Assembly: GCA_022072025.1 (NCBI GenBank)
Contig: JAJVIP010000002.1
Location: 411,356 to 475,355, forward strand
Length of the DNA: 64,000 nt
DNA from: Elusimicrobiota bacterium
GTDB lineage: Bacteria; Elusimicrobiota; Elusimicrobia; F11
Direction: 5' to 3'
The notes below the pieces were generated by a model. That model was not told the origin of the DNA and ran no database searches. It saw only the letters and a program-made list of their open reading frames with translations. A program made the position numbers and the translations under genes. Below, in pieces: positions 1-9,030 of the stretch (the stretch's first letter is position 1; every line of letters begins with the position of its first letter).

Positions 1-2
1 CT

Positions 3-785
3 GAAATTAGAAATCTTTTGAGAGGACAATCCATCAGCCAAATTGGCATTGGTGTGGCGGGGGATATTAATTTTAAAGAAGGTATAGTGAGAGTGTCTCC
101 CAATTTGGGATGGAAAAATGTTCCCTTAAAAAAAATGTTCAGAAAATATTTTCGATGTCCCATCGTTGTCGAAAATGATGCCAATGCGGCGGCCTGGGGT
201 ATCTATAAATTGCACGTTTCCAAAAATGTGAAAAATGTGGTGGTCATGACATTGGGGACAGGGGTGGGAGGCGGCATTATCCTTGAGGGAAAACTTTTTC
301 GAGGCTTCACAGGGAGTGCCGGCGAAATCGGACATATGAATATTGATGAAAAGGGCCCTTTGTGCAATTGTGGGAATCGTGGATGTTTAGAGACCTATGT
401 TGGGGGACCACATCTCATTAAAAAAGCCAACAGGGATTTGGCCATGGGACAACGCAGTTCACTTCAGAAACTTTTCAAACAGGATCCTCGGCAAATTACA
501 CCCTATCGCCTGGCACAAGCGGCGAAAAAGGGGGACGCCTATGCCTTGTCCATTTGGAAAGGGGTGGGGCACGCCTTGGGAGTGGCGGTGGGAGATCTGG
601 TGTATTTATTGAATCCGGAAATGATTTATTTTACAGGCGGATTGGCTCAAGCGGGAACCCTCTTTCTGAAACCCCTCCATCACACGTTGAACAAACGGGC
701 TTTTAAAACGCCGGTGCGGGCGGTCCAAATTAAATGCGCGAAGGAAGCGTCTCATATCGGTGTTGTTGGAGCCGCGCTTCTATAA
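3..785 (+). CDS. ROK-family sugar kinase (glucokinase-like), 5' end outside window
   Basis: This is a ROK-family kinase, probably phosphorylating glucose or a related hexose or amino sugar in the cytoplasm. The frame is open to the left edge, so the N-terminal ATP-binding DxGGT motif lies outside the window and the gene is partial here only because of the window cut. Counting residues from the TTG at 18, the visible family motifs are VENDAN (about 51-56, with the catalytic Asp), the phosphate-binding LGTGVGGG (79-86), GEIGHM (102-107) with a zinc-ligand His, and the zinc-knuckle CNCGNRGC (116-123), which defines ROK proteins. The stop at 783-785 directly abuts the lptD start, so the two genes are probably co-transcribed. 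Family membership is clear; the sugar substrate is not. Confidence 0.9.
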   Translation, partial: EIRNLLRGQSISQIGIGVAGDINFKEGIVRVSPNLGWKNVPLKKMFRKYFRCPIVVENDANAAAWGIYKLHVSKNVKNVVVMTLGTGVGGGIILEGKLFRGFTGSAGEIGHMNIDEKGPLCNCGNRGCLETYVGGPHLIKKANRDLAMGQRSSLQKLFKQDPRQITPYRLAQAAKKGDAYALSIWKGVGHALGVAVGDLVYLLNPEMIYFTGGLAQAGTLFLKPLHHTLNKRAFKTPVRAVQIKCAKEASHIGVVGAALL

Positions 786-3035
786 ATGAGCAAAAGTCCC
801 CCTCTTAACTCTCTGACGGAACAGTGCGGGGGGGAGTTTAGGCTTTTCAAAAAGCGGCCATGGCTTTTTCTTTTGTTCTTGTCCCTGGTTCTGCTTTCCT
901 CCCGGCCCGCTCAGGCGGCCGTTGAAATATCAACCGCAACAGGACAATTGATCACGTTCGATAATGCCACTGGGATTGCCGTTGTTGAAGGAGATGCTGT
1001 GGTCAATGATGCCACCGCCACTCTTAAAGCCGACAAAATTCGTGTCAACACCAAAACGCGGGATGGCGAAGCCGAAGGTCACATTCGCCTTGAAAATGCG
1101 TCCGGTCTCTTACTGGGAGAAAGGGCCATTTACGATTGGGAAACATCGACCGGGGTCATTTACGGTGCCAGAGGGTTGAATGAACCTTGGCGGATTTCAG
1201 CCAGTGAGATGACTCAACTCGATCCTGAATATTTTTATTTAAAAGATGGGAGCATCACGAGTTGTGATGAAGACCCTCCTCATTACAGGATTCGATCAAG
1301 GACCGGGTTGTTGAGGCGAGGAAAGCGGATCAAGTTGTACCGTGCGCGTTTGGTGCCGGATGATACACCCATTTTTTTTACACCTTTTTACACCAAATCC
1401 CTCATTCCCAAAAAATATCGCCTTCGTATCGAACCAGGTCAATCCAGCCGGGATGGATTCACCGCAAAAACAGTGTTGGGGTATCCGTTGACTCCCAACA
1501 CATGGACCAATATCCGTTGGGATTATTTGCAATACACCGGAAACGGAGGAGGACTCGAACATCGATATAACACCAACCAAATGCGTGGTGTTTTTGACTC
1601 CTATTACATTCGAGATAGTAATCCCGATCAGGAGGTTCCACGCAGCAAACGTTACACCATCTTGTGGAATCATTATCAACGAATAACGCAACAGCTGACC
1701 CTTAACTCAAAAATTGATTTAAAAAGTGATCAAGTGTTTGGGAATTCATACCGAAACGTCGGCAATCAAGTGTCTGTAGAAAATCAAACAAGAGGACTTT
1801 TATCGGAAGCGGGATTCAATTATCAATTCCCTGTCGCGGCCATCCAGGCCCTATTTGATCGGAAAGATAGTTTTGACTCATCTGTTTCCTCTAAACAATT
1901 TATTAGTCACCTGACGATACCCCGATTAATCATAAATACGGCTCCGCTTAAGGCTAAATTTTTCCCTATATACACGAGTCTCAATGGAACCTACACCAAT
2001 GACACGGAGGTACGCACGGATCCCAAAAATCAACTTCGCTATAAGAAAAACGCGACGGCGGGGGTTGAACTTAAAAGAGACTTCAAGATAAGAAAGAAAT
2101 TAACTCTGACCCCGATGGCTTTTTACAACCAATCATGGGACAACCGTGTTCTTTCTTCAACCTATGTGGTCACGGAAAAAGATCAATATGTGGGACGGTA
2201 CACATTGGGGGGTGATATTCGGAGAAGATTTTATAAACGGTTGGACACCAGGATTGGTTATCGATATGGGATTCGCAATCGCCTGAATCAAACCAATCAA
2301 GACTTTGAAGCCAATGACTATGGGGTCGAATCCAATCAGCTTGCCGCAACTTTGGAATCTAGAATTGGCCGTTCGACACGCCTGACTCTTTCTAGTGGTT
2401 ATGATTACCGGGAGGCTCCAAGGAACGATCCCATGAAATATAAACATTCCAGTGAGAGAATCACTCCACCCTCATTGGATATTTCCATGGAGGTTCGAAA
2501 AAATGTGAGTTTGTTTTTTCGGGAAACCTATTCGGTGTTTGATTCGCGAACAAAAACCCCGATCAACACACCCGCGAATACATCGGGAGAAATTCAAGTC
2601 GGCAGTCTGAACAACGCCACCTATTTTTCCCAGGGTTTCAGTTATTCAAAAAAAGGATTCGGAAATCCATCGGAATTGTTTTTAACGAACAAAATGAAAT
2701 TTTATTTAACACAAAAGTGGTATGTCGACGTGTTCCTTAGTTTTCGAGCGGTCGGAGAAAAGAAATTGAATTATCGGAAGCTATTCCCCATCGAGCGGGG
2801 GCTTCGGGTGGCTCGCGATATGCATTGCTGGCTTTTCCGCGCTGAATTTTCCAGCCGGCCGGACCGACATGAAGCGTCTTTTTACATCGACCTGAAAACC
2901 AGCGTGAACAAGGATCAGAACGTTTTTAACCAGGGCCAACCATCGGTATATTCCACGCGCAACGAGGGGCCTGATTACGGTGAGATTTTTCCCGCGCCGG
3001 CAGATGCGACCCCGTCGAAGGAAGAGCCCAAGTAA
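786..3035 (+). CDS. lptD: LPS-assembly outer membrane protein LptD
   Basis: This is the outer-membrane beta-barrel that inserts lipopolysaccharide into the outer leaflet. The 749-aa product is close to the usual LptD length. A hydrophobic signal segment lies at about residues 24-45 and ends in an Ala-Gln-Ala-Ala-type cleavage region. An OstA/LptA-like beta-jellyroll follows at about 50-150, with typical repeats such as VVEGDAVV, LKADKI and GEAEGHI. The rest is aromatic-rich alternating beta-strand sequence typical of the barrel. The region after the jellyroll has a Cys (SCDEDPPHY), but I cannot verify the full disulfide set. The start ATG directly follows the ROK stop. The gene shows that the host makes LPS and fits the surface-glycan context. 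Confidence 0.88.
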   Translation: MSKSPPLNSLTEQCGGEFRLFKKRPWLFLLFLSLVLLSSRPAQAAVEISTATGQLITFDNATGIAVVEGDAVVNDATATLKADKIRVNTKTRDGEAEGHIRLENASGLLLGERAIYDWETSTGVIYGARGLNEPWRISASEMTQLDPEYFYLKDGSITSCDEDPPHYRIRSRTGLLRRGKRIKLYRARLVPDDTPIFFTPFYTKSLIPKKYRLRIEPGQSSRDGFTAKTVLGYPLTPNTWTNIRWDYLQYTGNGGGLEHRYNTNQMRGVFDSYYIRDSNPDQEVPRSKRYTILWNHYQRITQQLTLNSKIDLKSDQVFGNSYRNVGNQVSVENQTRGLLSEAGFNYQFPVAAIQALFDRKDSFDSSVSSKQFISHLTIPRLIINTAPLKAKFFPIYTSLNGTYTNDTEVRTDPKNQLRYKKNATAGVELKRDFKIRKKLTLTPMAFYNQSWDNRVLSSTYVVTEKDQYVGRYTLGGDIRRRFYKRLDTRIGYRYGIRNRLNQTNQDFEANDYGVESNQLAATLESRIGRSTRLTLSSGYDYREAPRNDPMKYKHSSERITPPSLDISMEVRKNVSLFFRETYSVFDSRTKTPINTPANTSGEIQVGSLNNATYFSQGFSYSKKGFGNPSELFLTNKMKFYLTQKWYVDVFLSFRAVGEKKLNYRKLFPIERGLRVARDMHCWLFRAEFSSRPDRHEASFYIDLKTSVNKDQNVFNQGQPSVYSTRNEGPDYGEIFPAPADATPSKEEPK

Positions 3036-3078
3036 TTTGTTACACTCGCGCCGATTTTAGAGTTATGAGGGAGGATTT

Positions 3079-4389
3079 GTGAAAAATATATGCATGATTG
3101 GAACCGGTTATGTGGGACTCGTGACCGGAACTTGTTTTGCAGAAGTCGGACATCGGGTTATTTGTGTCGATAAAGATAAAAATAAAATTGACATATTGAA
3201 CGCTGGGAATGTCCCGATCTATGAGCCAGGGCTTAAAGAACTGGTCAAAAAAAACAAGAAATTAAAACGAATTCGATTTTCGACAAGCATCAAAGAAGGG
3301 GTAGAAGCTTCTGATGTCATTTTTATCGCGGTCAACACTCCACCGCTTGCTGATGGAGGGGCCGATTTGAGTTTCGTTGAGATGTGCACGAGAGAAGTGG
3401 CGTCTTATGCGAACGGTTATAAACTGCTGATTGAAAAATCAACGGTCCCGGTTCAGACCGGTGAACGCATCAAAAAGACGCTGGCCGCATTGGGACATTC
3501 AGCCGATAATATCGAAGTCGCATCGAACCCTGAATTTTTAAGGGAGGGGTCGGCCATTAAAGATTTTCTTAAACCCGACAGAATTGTTGTGGGAGTTCAA
3601 TCCAAAAAAGCGGAAAAGATTTTCCGCGAACTTTATTCAAAAATCAAAGCTCCTCTTGTGGTGACCGACATTAACAGCGCTGAGCTGATTAAACACGCTT
3701 CAAATTCCTTCCTGGCTTTAAAAATTTCATACATCAATGCCATATCTAGAATTTGTGAAAAGGTCGGGGCCGATGTCACTCGTGTGGCGGAAGGAATGGG
3801 GCTTGATGGACGGATTGGGAAATCGTTTCTCAGCGCGGGTATCGGTTATGGCGGATCCTGTTTCCCAAAAGATGTCTCCGCTTTCATAAAGATCGCTGAA
3901 CAGAATGGTTATGATTTCGCCTTGCTTAAAAAAGCAGAAGAGATCAATGCTCAACAAAGGCTTCTGGTGGTAAAAAAGCTTGAACAAGCCCTTTGGACGC
4001 TTAAAGGAAAAGTCATTGCCGTTTGGGGATTGGCTTTTAAACCCGATACGGATGATTTGCGTAATGCTCCAGCCATTGACATCATTCAGGAATTGTTGGC
4101 TCTGGGCGCGTCCGTACGCGCCTATGATCCGGTCGCCGCGGAAAAAACAAAGGTTCATTTTCCTGATATTCAATACAGCGCTTCCTCACTGGAGGCCGTT
4201 AAAGGGGCTCATGGCCTCATCGTCGTAACGGAATGGTCTGAATTTAAAAATATCAATCTCACAAAAATAAAATCAGCCATGGCCATGCCTGTCGTGGTCG
4301 ATGGCCGGAATATTTTTAACCCTTTGACCATGGCTCAAAAGGGTTTTGTTTACCATTCGATTGGAAGGCCCGCTGCGGCCTCCCTCTAA
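3079..4389 (+). CDS. UDP-glucose 6-dehydrogenase
   Basis: This cytoplasmic enzyme oxidises UDP-glucose to UDP-glucuronate with two NAD+, supplying uronic acids. The 436-aa length is typical. The Rossmann motif GTGYVGL is at residues 8-14, the substrate-binding Lys region AELIKHASN is near 201-209, and the catalytic Cys261 sits in GGSCFPKDV. The C-terminal UDP-binding domain includes GLAFKPDTDDLRNAP. The start is GTG with a good Shine-Dalgarno GGGAGG at 3069-3074. The spacing from lptD is only 43 bp. A second, divergent member of the nucleotide-sugar dehydrogenase superfamily lies at 38899-40230, so the locus likely makes two different uronates. Confidence 0.92.
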   Translation: MKNICMIGTGYVGLVTGTCFAEVGHRVICVDKDKNKIDILNAGNVPIYEPGLKELVKKNKKLKRIRFSTSIKEGVEASDVIFIAVNTPPLADGGADLSFVEMCTREVASYANGYKLLIEKSTVPVQTGERIKKTLAALGHSADNIEVASNPEFLREGSAIKDFLKPDRIVVGVQSKKAEKIFRELYSKIKAPLVVTDINSAELIKHASNSFLALKISYINAISRICEKVGADVTRVAEGMGLDGRIGKSFLSAGIGYGGSCFPKDVSAFIKIAEQNGYDFALLKKAEEINAQQRLLVVKKLEQALWTLKGKVIAVWGLAFKPDTDDLRNAPAIDIIQELLALGASVRAYDPVAAEKTKVHFPDIQYSASSLEAVKGAHGLIVVTEWSEFKNINLTKIKSAMAMPVVVDGRNIFNPLTMAQKGFVYHSIGRPAAASL

Positions 4390-4391
4390 TT

Positions 4392-5111
4392 TTGTCTGAT
4401 TTTTCTCGCCAACCTATCAGTCTCATTGTCCCTTGTTGTGATGAAGAGGCCAATTTAAAAAGATTCCCGGAAGAGGTTTTTGATGCTTTGTCTGAAATCT
4501 TGACGGAGATGGAAGTGGTTTTTATTGATGATGGGTCGACGGATCAGACCTATGGGACAATGCTTGAACTTCAAAAGAAATATCCCCGAGTCAAAGTGAT
4601 AAGGAATTCCGGGAATCTTGGTTTGGGGTCTTCTTTGCGGGAGGGTTTTAAATCGGCCACTCACTCAAATCTCGTGACTTTTGACGCCGATCTCACATTT
4701 CCTCCTCATGAAATCCCGCTTTTGCTCAAAGGCGCCGCACCCGGCGTTGATTGCGTTATGGGATCTCCTTTTAAAGGGACCATGGATCAGGTCAATGTGG
4801 TTCGAAAATTCTTAAGTTGGTCCGTTAATAAAATTTACGCGATCCTTATTGGGAAAAATATTTCATCGGTTAGTTCTATCTTTCGTCTTTACCGAAAGGA
4901 GAAAATTGATTCGTTGGACTTGTCTTGTACTTCGTTTGATATCAATGCTGAAATTCTCTTTAAAATTCTTCACGCCGGGGGACATGTGGTTGAGGTTCCT
5001 GTGACTCTGGGCCGGCGATCTTATGGCGTATCAAAAATCAATGTGCCACGGGAAATCATTAATCATTTGAAAATGTTTGTGAAAATTGTGGGTTGGAAAA
5101 TTGGTCGCTGA
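4392..5111 (+). CDS. Family 2 glycosyltransferase (polyprenol-phosphate sugar transferase-like)
   Basis: This is a GT-A-fold inverting transferase of 239 aa, without the C-terminal membrane helices of DPM/ArnC fusions. The nucleotide-binding motif DDGSTD is at residues 46-51 and the metal-binding DAD at about 98-100. The overall pattern resembles dolichol/undecaprenyl-phosphate mannosyl- or glucosyltransferases. The start is a TTG two bases after the UDP-glucose dehydrogenase stop. The stop overlaps the next gene, so expression is coupled. It could make a polyprenol-phosphate sugar donor for the GT-C membrane proteins elsewhere in the window, but a direct chain-extending role is equally possible. 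Donor and acceptor cannot be read from the sequence. Confidence 0.8.
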   Translation: MSDFSRQPISLIVPCCDEEANLKRFPEEVFDALSEILTEMEVVFIDDGSTDQTYGTMLELQKKYPRVKVIRNSGNLGLGSSLREGFKSATHSNLVTFDADLTFPPHEIPLLLKGAAPGVDCVMGSPFKGTMDQVNVVRKFLSWSVNKIYAILIGKNISSVSSIFRLYRKEKIDSLDLSCTSFDINAEILFKILHAGGHVVEVPVTLGRRSYGVSKINVPREIINHLKMFVKIVGWKIGR

Positions 5112-6222
5112 AAAACCCAGAAAAATCCTTTTTATCATCACCGACTCTGGAATTGGGGGGACTGAAAGGGTTCTCCATTCTTTGATCAAAGGGTTGGATC
5201 CCGCCCTTTTTTCTCCCTGCGCCATTTTGGTTTTAAAAACAAAAAAAGAAATGGCGGTTGAATGGGAACGGGAAGGAATTCGCGTGATTTCATTTGGAAT
5301 GAAACGTTGGCCCTCTTTGGCGCTCCTGTGGCGTGTGGCTCGAATCATTTCCAGGGAAAAACCGGACATCGTACATGCCTTTCTCTTTCATTCCATTCAA
5401 GTGGCTCGAATGGTTCATCTTTTTAATTCAACATTCCATTTGGTGACGTCACCTCGGGTTAACTATAAATTCGCGCCCCCCGCCGCTTTAAAATTGGACG
5501 CTCTACTTAAAAATCAAGACTCTCTCACATTGAGTGAAAGTGAAGCTGGAAAAAAATCGCTTGTTTCTATTCAAGATTATGATCCTTCCAAAATACTCGT
5601 GGCATGGACCCATGTTGATCCGAATAAATTTTCCTTAAATCTCGAACTTCGAGAAAAGATTCGTCGGGAGTGGGGAGTTCAACCACATGAACTGCTGATC
5701 GGATCGGTGGGAAGGCTCCATGTTCAAAAGGGTTATGACCTTTTGGTGAAGGCCTTTAATTCCTTGGAAGGTTTGGGAACGTCCTATAAGGCGGTGGTGG
5801 TGGGGGATGGACCTGAAAGAAAAGCGTTGGAGGATTTGGCCTTTACCCTCTCGGTGCCGATCCGTTTTGTGGGGGCCAGGACCGATATCCCCGCCGTCCT
5901 TTCAGCTTTTGACATTTATGTTCAAAGCTCTCGTTATGAGGGCCTCTCAAACGCGCTTTTAGAAGCGATGAGCGTGGGTTGCGCTTGTATTGCCACGTCT
6001 GTGGATGGAACCATGGATTTTGCGAAAGATGGTCAAAATTTGGTTCTGGCCAGACCTGATGATTCAGACTCCTTGGCTTTGGCCTTGGCGACTTTGATTG
6101 AAAAACCTTCGCTGCGAGAGCATTTGTCAGCGCATGCTAAAATGACCGCCGCGGATTTTTCGCTCGAAAGAATGATTAAAAATTTTCAAAAGGCCTATCA
6201 ATATGTCTGTTCCATTTCTTGA
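5101..6222 (+). CDS. Family 4 glycosyltransferase
   Basis: This is a GT-B-fold retaining glycosyltransferase of 373-378 aa. The N-terminal half opens with a glycine-rich loop (SGIGGTERV) and the C-terminal half has GSVGRLHVQKGYDLL followed by the EX7E motif in SSRYEGLSNALLEAM. Two TTG starts are possible, at 5086 and 5101. The later one leaves an 11-bp overlap with the preceding gene and begins immediately before the conserved KILFIITD strand, so I prefer it. No ATG is available. The stop overlaps the start of the aminotransferase by 20 bp. It most likely adds one sugar to the lipid-linked repeat unit at the inner membrane. The specificity is unknown. Confidence 0.85.
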   Translation: MVAEKPRKILFIITDSGIGGTERVLHSLIKGLDPALFSPCAILVLKTKKEMAVEWEREGIRVISFGMKRWPSLALLWRVARIISREKPDIVHAFLFHSIQVARMVHLFNSTFHLVTSPRVNYKFAPPAALKLDALLKNQDSLTLSESEAGKKSLVSIQDYDPSKILVAWTHVDPNKFSLNLELREKIRREWGVQPHELLIGSVGRLHVQKGYDLLVKAFNSLEGLGTSYKAVVVGDGPERKALEDLAFTLSVPIRFVGARTDIPAVLSAFDIYVQSSRYEGLSNALLEAMSVGCACIATSVDGTMDFAKDGQNLVLARPDDSDSLALALATLIEKPSLREHLSAHAKMTAADFSLERMIKNFQKAYQYVCSIS

Positions 6223-7318
6223 TGTTCGTGTCACTGATCCCGCCACGCGGGCTCAAATCGATCGGGTAATCGGAGATTTGATCTCCACCGCCTCTTACAT
6301 TGGCGGAAAAGAAGTTCAGACCTTCGCTGAAGAATTTGGGGCGTATTGTGGAGGCGGAAAATGCGTGACGTTGGCGAATGGAACTGATGCGCTTATTCTG
6401 GCTCTCAAAGCATTGGGGATCGGGGCGGGGGATGAAGTCATAACGGTCCCGTTTACTTTTATCGCAACCACCGAAGCCATTACTCATGTTGGGGCCACCA
6501 TTCGTTTTGTGGATATTCACCCCAAAACCTACACGATGGATGTTGAACAGTTAAAAAGAGCCATTACCCCCAAAACAAAAGCCATTTTACCGGTTCATCT
6601 TTTTGGCCAACCAGCCGATATGGATTCGATTTTGGAAATTGCGAACCAACATCGACTTTTTGTGGTTGAAGACGCCGCGCAGGCGCATGGAGCTGAATAC
6701 AAAGGGAAACGTGTGGGGACCTTGGGGAATATCGCCTGTTTTAGTTTTTATCCCACCAAAAATTTGGGGGCGATGGGCGATGGCGGCGCGGTTGTTTCAA
6801 ACAACACGGAACTTCTGGCCAAAGTGGCCCGTTTGGCGGATCACGGTCGGGCTGATCGCTACTATCACACAGTGGAAGGGTTCAACAGTCGGTTGGATAC
6901 TTTTCAAGCGGCCATTCTTCGAATCAAATTGGCCACCCTTGACCAATCCAACGAACGTCGGCGGAAAATCGCGGAGGCGTATAACAATGCGCTTCGTCAA
7001 CAATCTTTCATTAAACCTCCTTTTGTTGCATCGACCTCCAAACACGTGTTCCATTTGTATTGCGTTGAAAGCTCTCATCGAGACGCGCTCCTGCAATATC
7101 TTCAAGACCGCCAAATTGGGTGTGGAGTTTATTATCCGATTCCCCTTCATCTTCAACCCGCTTACGCCCGGCTGGGACTTAAAAGGGGGGATTTCCCCGT
7201 TAGTGAAACGCTTTCGGAAAGAATTTTGGCGCTTCCCATGTATCCAGACCTATCCGATCACGATCTTCAAACCGTCTGCGAAGCACTTAAAGCCTTCTCC
7301 CCCGCCGTTCTCCATTAA
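6203..7318 (+). CDS. DegT/DnrJ/EryC1 PLP-dependent sugar aminotransferase
   Basis: This enzyme transaminates a keto-sugar nucleotide to an amino sugar. The 371-aa length is standard. The family motif VEDAAQAHG spans residues 155-163, and the PLP-binding lysine is K186 in FYPTKNLGA. The C-terminal substrate loop has GVYYPIPLH. The start ATG lies inside the preceding glycosyltransferase gene, a 20-bp overlap. Its keto-sugar substrate would come from one of the SDR dehydratases in the island or from a 3-keto sugar made by a dehydrogenase. A second, quite different family member is at 28803-30059. A weak 6-bp hairpin follows the stop, but it has no T-tract and is not a convincing terminator. Confidence 0.9.
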   Translation: MSVPFLDVRVTDPATRAQIDRVIGDLISTASYIGGKEVQTFAEEFGAYCGGGKCVTLANGTDALILALKALGIGAGDEVITVPFTFIATTEAITHVGATIRFVDIHPKTYTMDVEQLKRAITPKTKAILPVHLFGQPADMDSILEIANQHRLFVVEDAAQAHGAEYKGKRVGTLGNIACFSFYPTKNLGAMGDGGAVVSNNTELLAKVARLADHGRADRYYHTVEGFNSRLDTFQAAILRIKLATLDQSNERRRKIAEAYNNALRQQSFIKPPFVASTSKHVFHLYCVESSHRDALLQYLQDRQIGCGVYYPIPLHLQPAYARLGLKRGDFPVSETLSERILALPMYPDLSDHDLQTVCEALKAFSPAVLH

Positions 7319-7335
7319 TCTCCTCAAATAACCCC

Positions 7336-7364
7336 TTGACGGGCTGGGGTTTCGCGTATAAGTT
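7336..7364 (+). promoter_or_regulatory. Candidate sigma70-type promoter for the regulator operon
   Basis: A TTGACG hexamer lies at 7336-7341. A TATAAG hexamer is at 7357-7362 (15-bp spacer), and an overlapping TAAGTT is at 7359-7364 (17-bp spacer). The site lies in the only real gap of the first 27 kb (7319-7394) and directly precedes the palindromic operator. Transcription would start within or beside that palindrome. The -35 hexamer is also the start of the loop of a small AACCCC/GGGGTT hairpin (7330-7351). The assignment rests on consensus matching only. Confidence 0.5.
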
Positions 7365-7386
7365 ACGTTTAGAACGTTCTAAACGT
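7365..7386. promoter_or_regulatory. Perfect 22-bp palindrome, probable operator of the GbsR/MarR-type regulator
   Basis: The bases from 7365 to 7386 are exactly self-complementary. The left half-site is ACGTTTAGAAC and the right half-site is its exact inverse. The site ends 8 bases before the regulator's ATG and begins at or just after the candidate -10 element. This is the classic position for an autorepressor site. Winged-helix dimers of this superfamily bind such inverted repeats. No Shine-Dalgarno is visible between the palindrome and the ATG. Confidence 0.7.
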
Positions 7387-7394
7387 TAAAAACC

Positions 7395-7877
7395 ATGAAA
7401 CACTTGTCCACGCAAGAAATAGAGTTTGCTCGCTTCGCCGGGGAATTGGCAGAGTCGTTAAGTTTCAACAAGTCGGTCGGACAGATCTTCGGCCTGCTTT
7501 ATCTCTCTTCCACTCCTCTTTCTCTTGATGAAATATCGACCCAACTCTCCATGAGCAAAGGCAATGCCAGCATCAATTTGAGATATTTGGAATCGTGGGG
7601 CGCGGTTCGATCTGTAGCGATGAGCGGCACAAGGCGGGATCATTATGAAGCGAATAAGAACCTCAAGGAAATTGTTCTTAGACGCGTGGAGGAAGGAATT
7701 GTGCGCCGTTTGGACCTCGCGGAAGAGCGCATGGTTTCTATTTTGTCATTGATGGCCGGGGTGGGAACTCAACTATCCTCCAAAAAGAAAATTCAGGAGT
7801 TTCAGAAGCTTATTCATGCCAGTCGGCAAGCCTTAAAGTTACTTCCCATGGTCTTTAAATTCTTTCCGAAGTCATGA
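7395..7877 (+). CDS. GbsR/MarR-type winged-helix transcriptional regulator
   Basis: This is a 160-aa DNA-binding protein. The winged helix-turn-helix spans about residues 28-95: a GQIFGLLYLS helix, LSLDEISTQLSMSKGNAS as the HTH, then the wing around TRRDHYEA. A C-terminal helical dimerisation segment follows. The architecture fits the GbsR branch of the MarR superfamily. The ATG sits 8 bp after a perfect 22-bp palindrome, which points to autoregulation. The gene overlaps the following GT4 by ATGA, so it probably heads and controls the long operon downstream. The ligand is unknown. No convincing Shine-Dalgarno precedes the start, so translation may be weak or leader-dependent. Confidence 0.85.
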   Translation: MKHLSTQEIEFARFAGELAESLSFNKSVGQIFGLLYLSSTPLSLDEISTQLSMSKGNASINLRYLESWGAVRSVAMSGTRRDHYEANKNLKEIVLRRVEEGIVRRLDLAEERMVSILSLMAGVGTQLSSKKKIQEFQKLIHASRQALKLLPMVFKFFPKS

Positions 7878-9028
7878 AATCGCCACGAATCTTTATGATC
7901 ATCCAGAATTTTTACCCTTCTATTGGGGGGGCCGAACAACAGGCTCTTGAGGTGGCTTCAGGTCTGGTGGCTCAAGGTTTTTATATTGTGGTTTTGACCC
8001 GATCCCAAAGAATATTGATGTCCCGAGAAAGGGTCCGAGGCGTTTATGTGAGACGTCTGTTTTCACCCGGTTGGGGGGGGCTGCGCAATATATCTTTTGC
8101 CATATCTTCAGGGGTTTACTTGTTGTGGCGGTGGTGGGAATGTGATGTGATTCATATTCATTTGGCCTCGTCTCATTCACTTTTCCCGGCTCTATTGGGA
8201 AGGCTTTTTCATAAACGGGTGATTATTAAACTCAGCGGCGGCATCGATATCGGGGAATTGGCCTTGTCCCGAAAAAATATTTTTGGCCGGATAAAATTGT
8301 GGTTGCTTCATTGGGCCCGGCCCGCCTTTATTATTGTAAATGAAGGCCAACGTCAGGAGCTTATCAACAGCGGTCTTGCGGATTGTCCCGTTCAATTCAT
8401 TCCCAATGGCTTACGGCTGGATTGGTTTCTTCCGTTGGGAGTGAAAGAAAGGTTTGCTGTTAGACAAAAATTAGATTGGACGGGATTGGTCTTTTTGTTT
8501 GTCGGCCGGTTTGCGCAGGATAAGTTGCGACCTGATATCTTTCGAAATTTAATGGAAGCGTGGAAAAGATTCTCGAATGAAACAAAGGAGGTTTCTTTCT
8601 ATTTGGTGGGAGAAGGCCCTTTGCGTTCGACGTTTCAGGCCCTGATTGAAGAGCTGGGGGTGGCTCAAACTGTGAAAATTCTAAATCCTCAGGCCGATGT
8701 TCGAGGTTTCTATCAAGCCGCAGATGTTTTCGTGTTGCCCTCCATAACCGAGGGTTTGTCGAATGCGATGTTAGAGGCGATGGCCTGTGGATTGCCCCTG
8801 CTGGGATCGCGTGTTTCCGGAATTGTGGATGTTGTCAGTGATGAGAAAGAGGGGGTGTTGTTCGACCCTTTAAATACCAATGACATTTATTCATCGTTGA
8901 CCAAGATCAGTCAAAACAAAACGTATAGGGAGGATATGGGGAAAAAAGCCCGGGAAAGGGCTTCAAACTTTTCTCTTGAGAAAACCATCCAAAAAACCAT
9001 CCAGCTTTATGAAAATGGAATCCTTTAG
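7874..9028 (+). CDS. Family 4 glycosyltransferase
   Basis: This is a GT-B retaining glycosyltransferase of 384 aa, acting at the cytoplasmic face on a lipid-linked acceptor. The N-terminal glycine loop is seen in SIGGAEQQALEV. The C-terminal domain has FVGRFAQDK followed by the EX7E motif in PSITEGLSNAMLEAM. The ATG overlaps the regulator's TGA (ATGA), so translation is coupled. The stop is two bases before the asnB start. The specificity is not readable. The regulator, this enzyme and the amidotransferase form the front of the palindrome-controlled operon. Confidence 0.87.
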   Translation: MKSPRIFMIIQNFYPSIGGAEQQALEVASGLVAQGFYIVVLTRSQRILMSRERVRGVYVRRLFSPGWGGLRNISFAISSGVYLLWRWWECDVIHIHLASSHSLFPALLGRLFHKRVIIKLSGGIDIGELALSRKNIFGRIKLWLLHWARPAFIIVNEGQRQELINSGLADCPVQFIPNGLRLDWFLPLGVKERFAVRQKLDWTGLVFLFVGRFAQDKLRPDIFRNLMEAWKRFSNETKEVSFYLVGEGPLRSTFQALIEELGVAQTVKILNPQADVRGFYQAADVFVLPSITEGLSNAMLEAMACGLPLLGSRVSGIVDVVSDEKEGVLFDPLNTNDIYSSLTKISQNKTYREDMGKKARERASNFSLEKTIQKTIQLYENGIL

Positions 9029-9030
9029 CT

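Noticed and set aside
7330-7351. Rho-independent terminator after the aminotransferase
   Set aside because: There is only a 6-bp stem (AACCCC/GGGGTT) with a 10-base loop and no T-tract.
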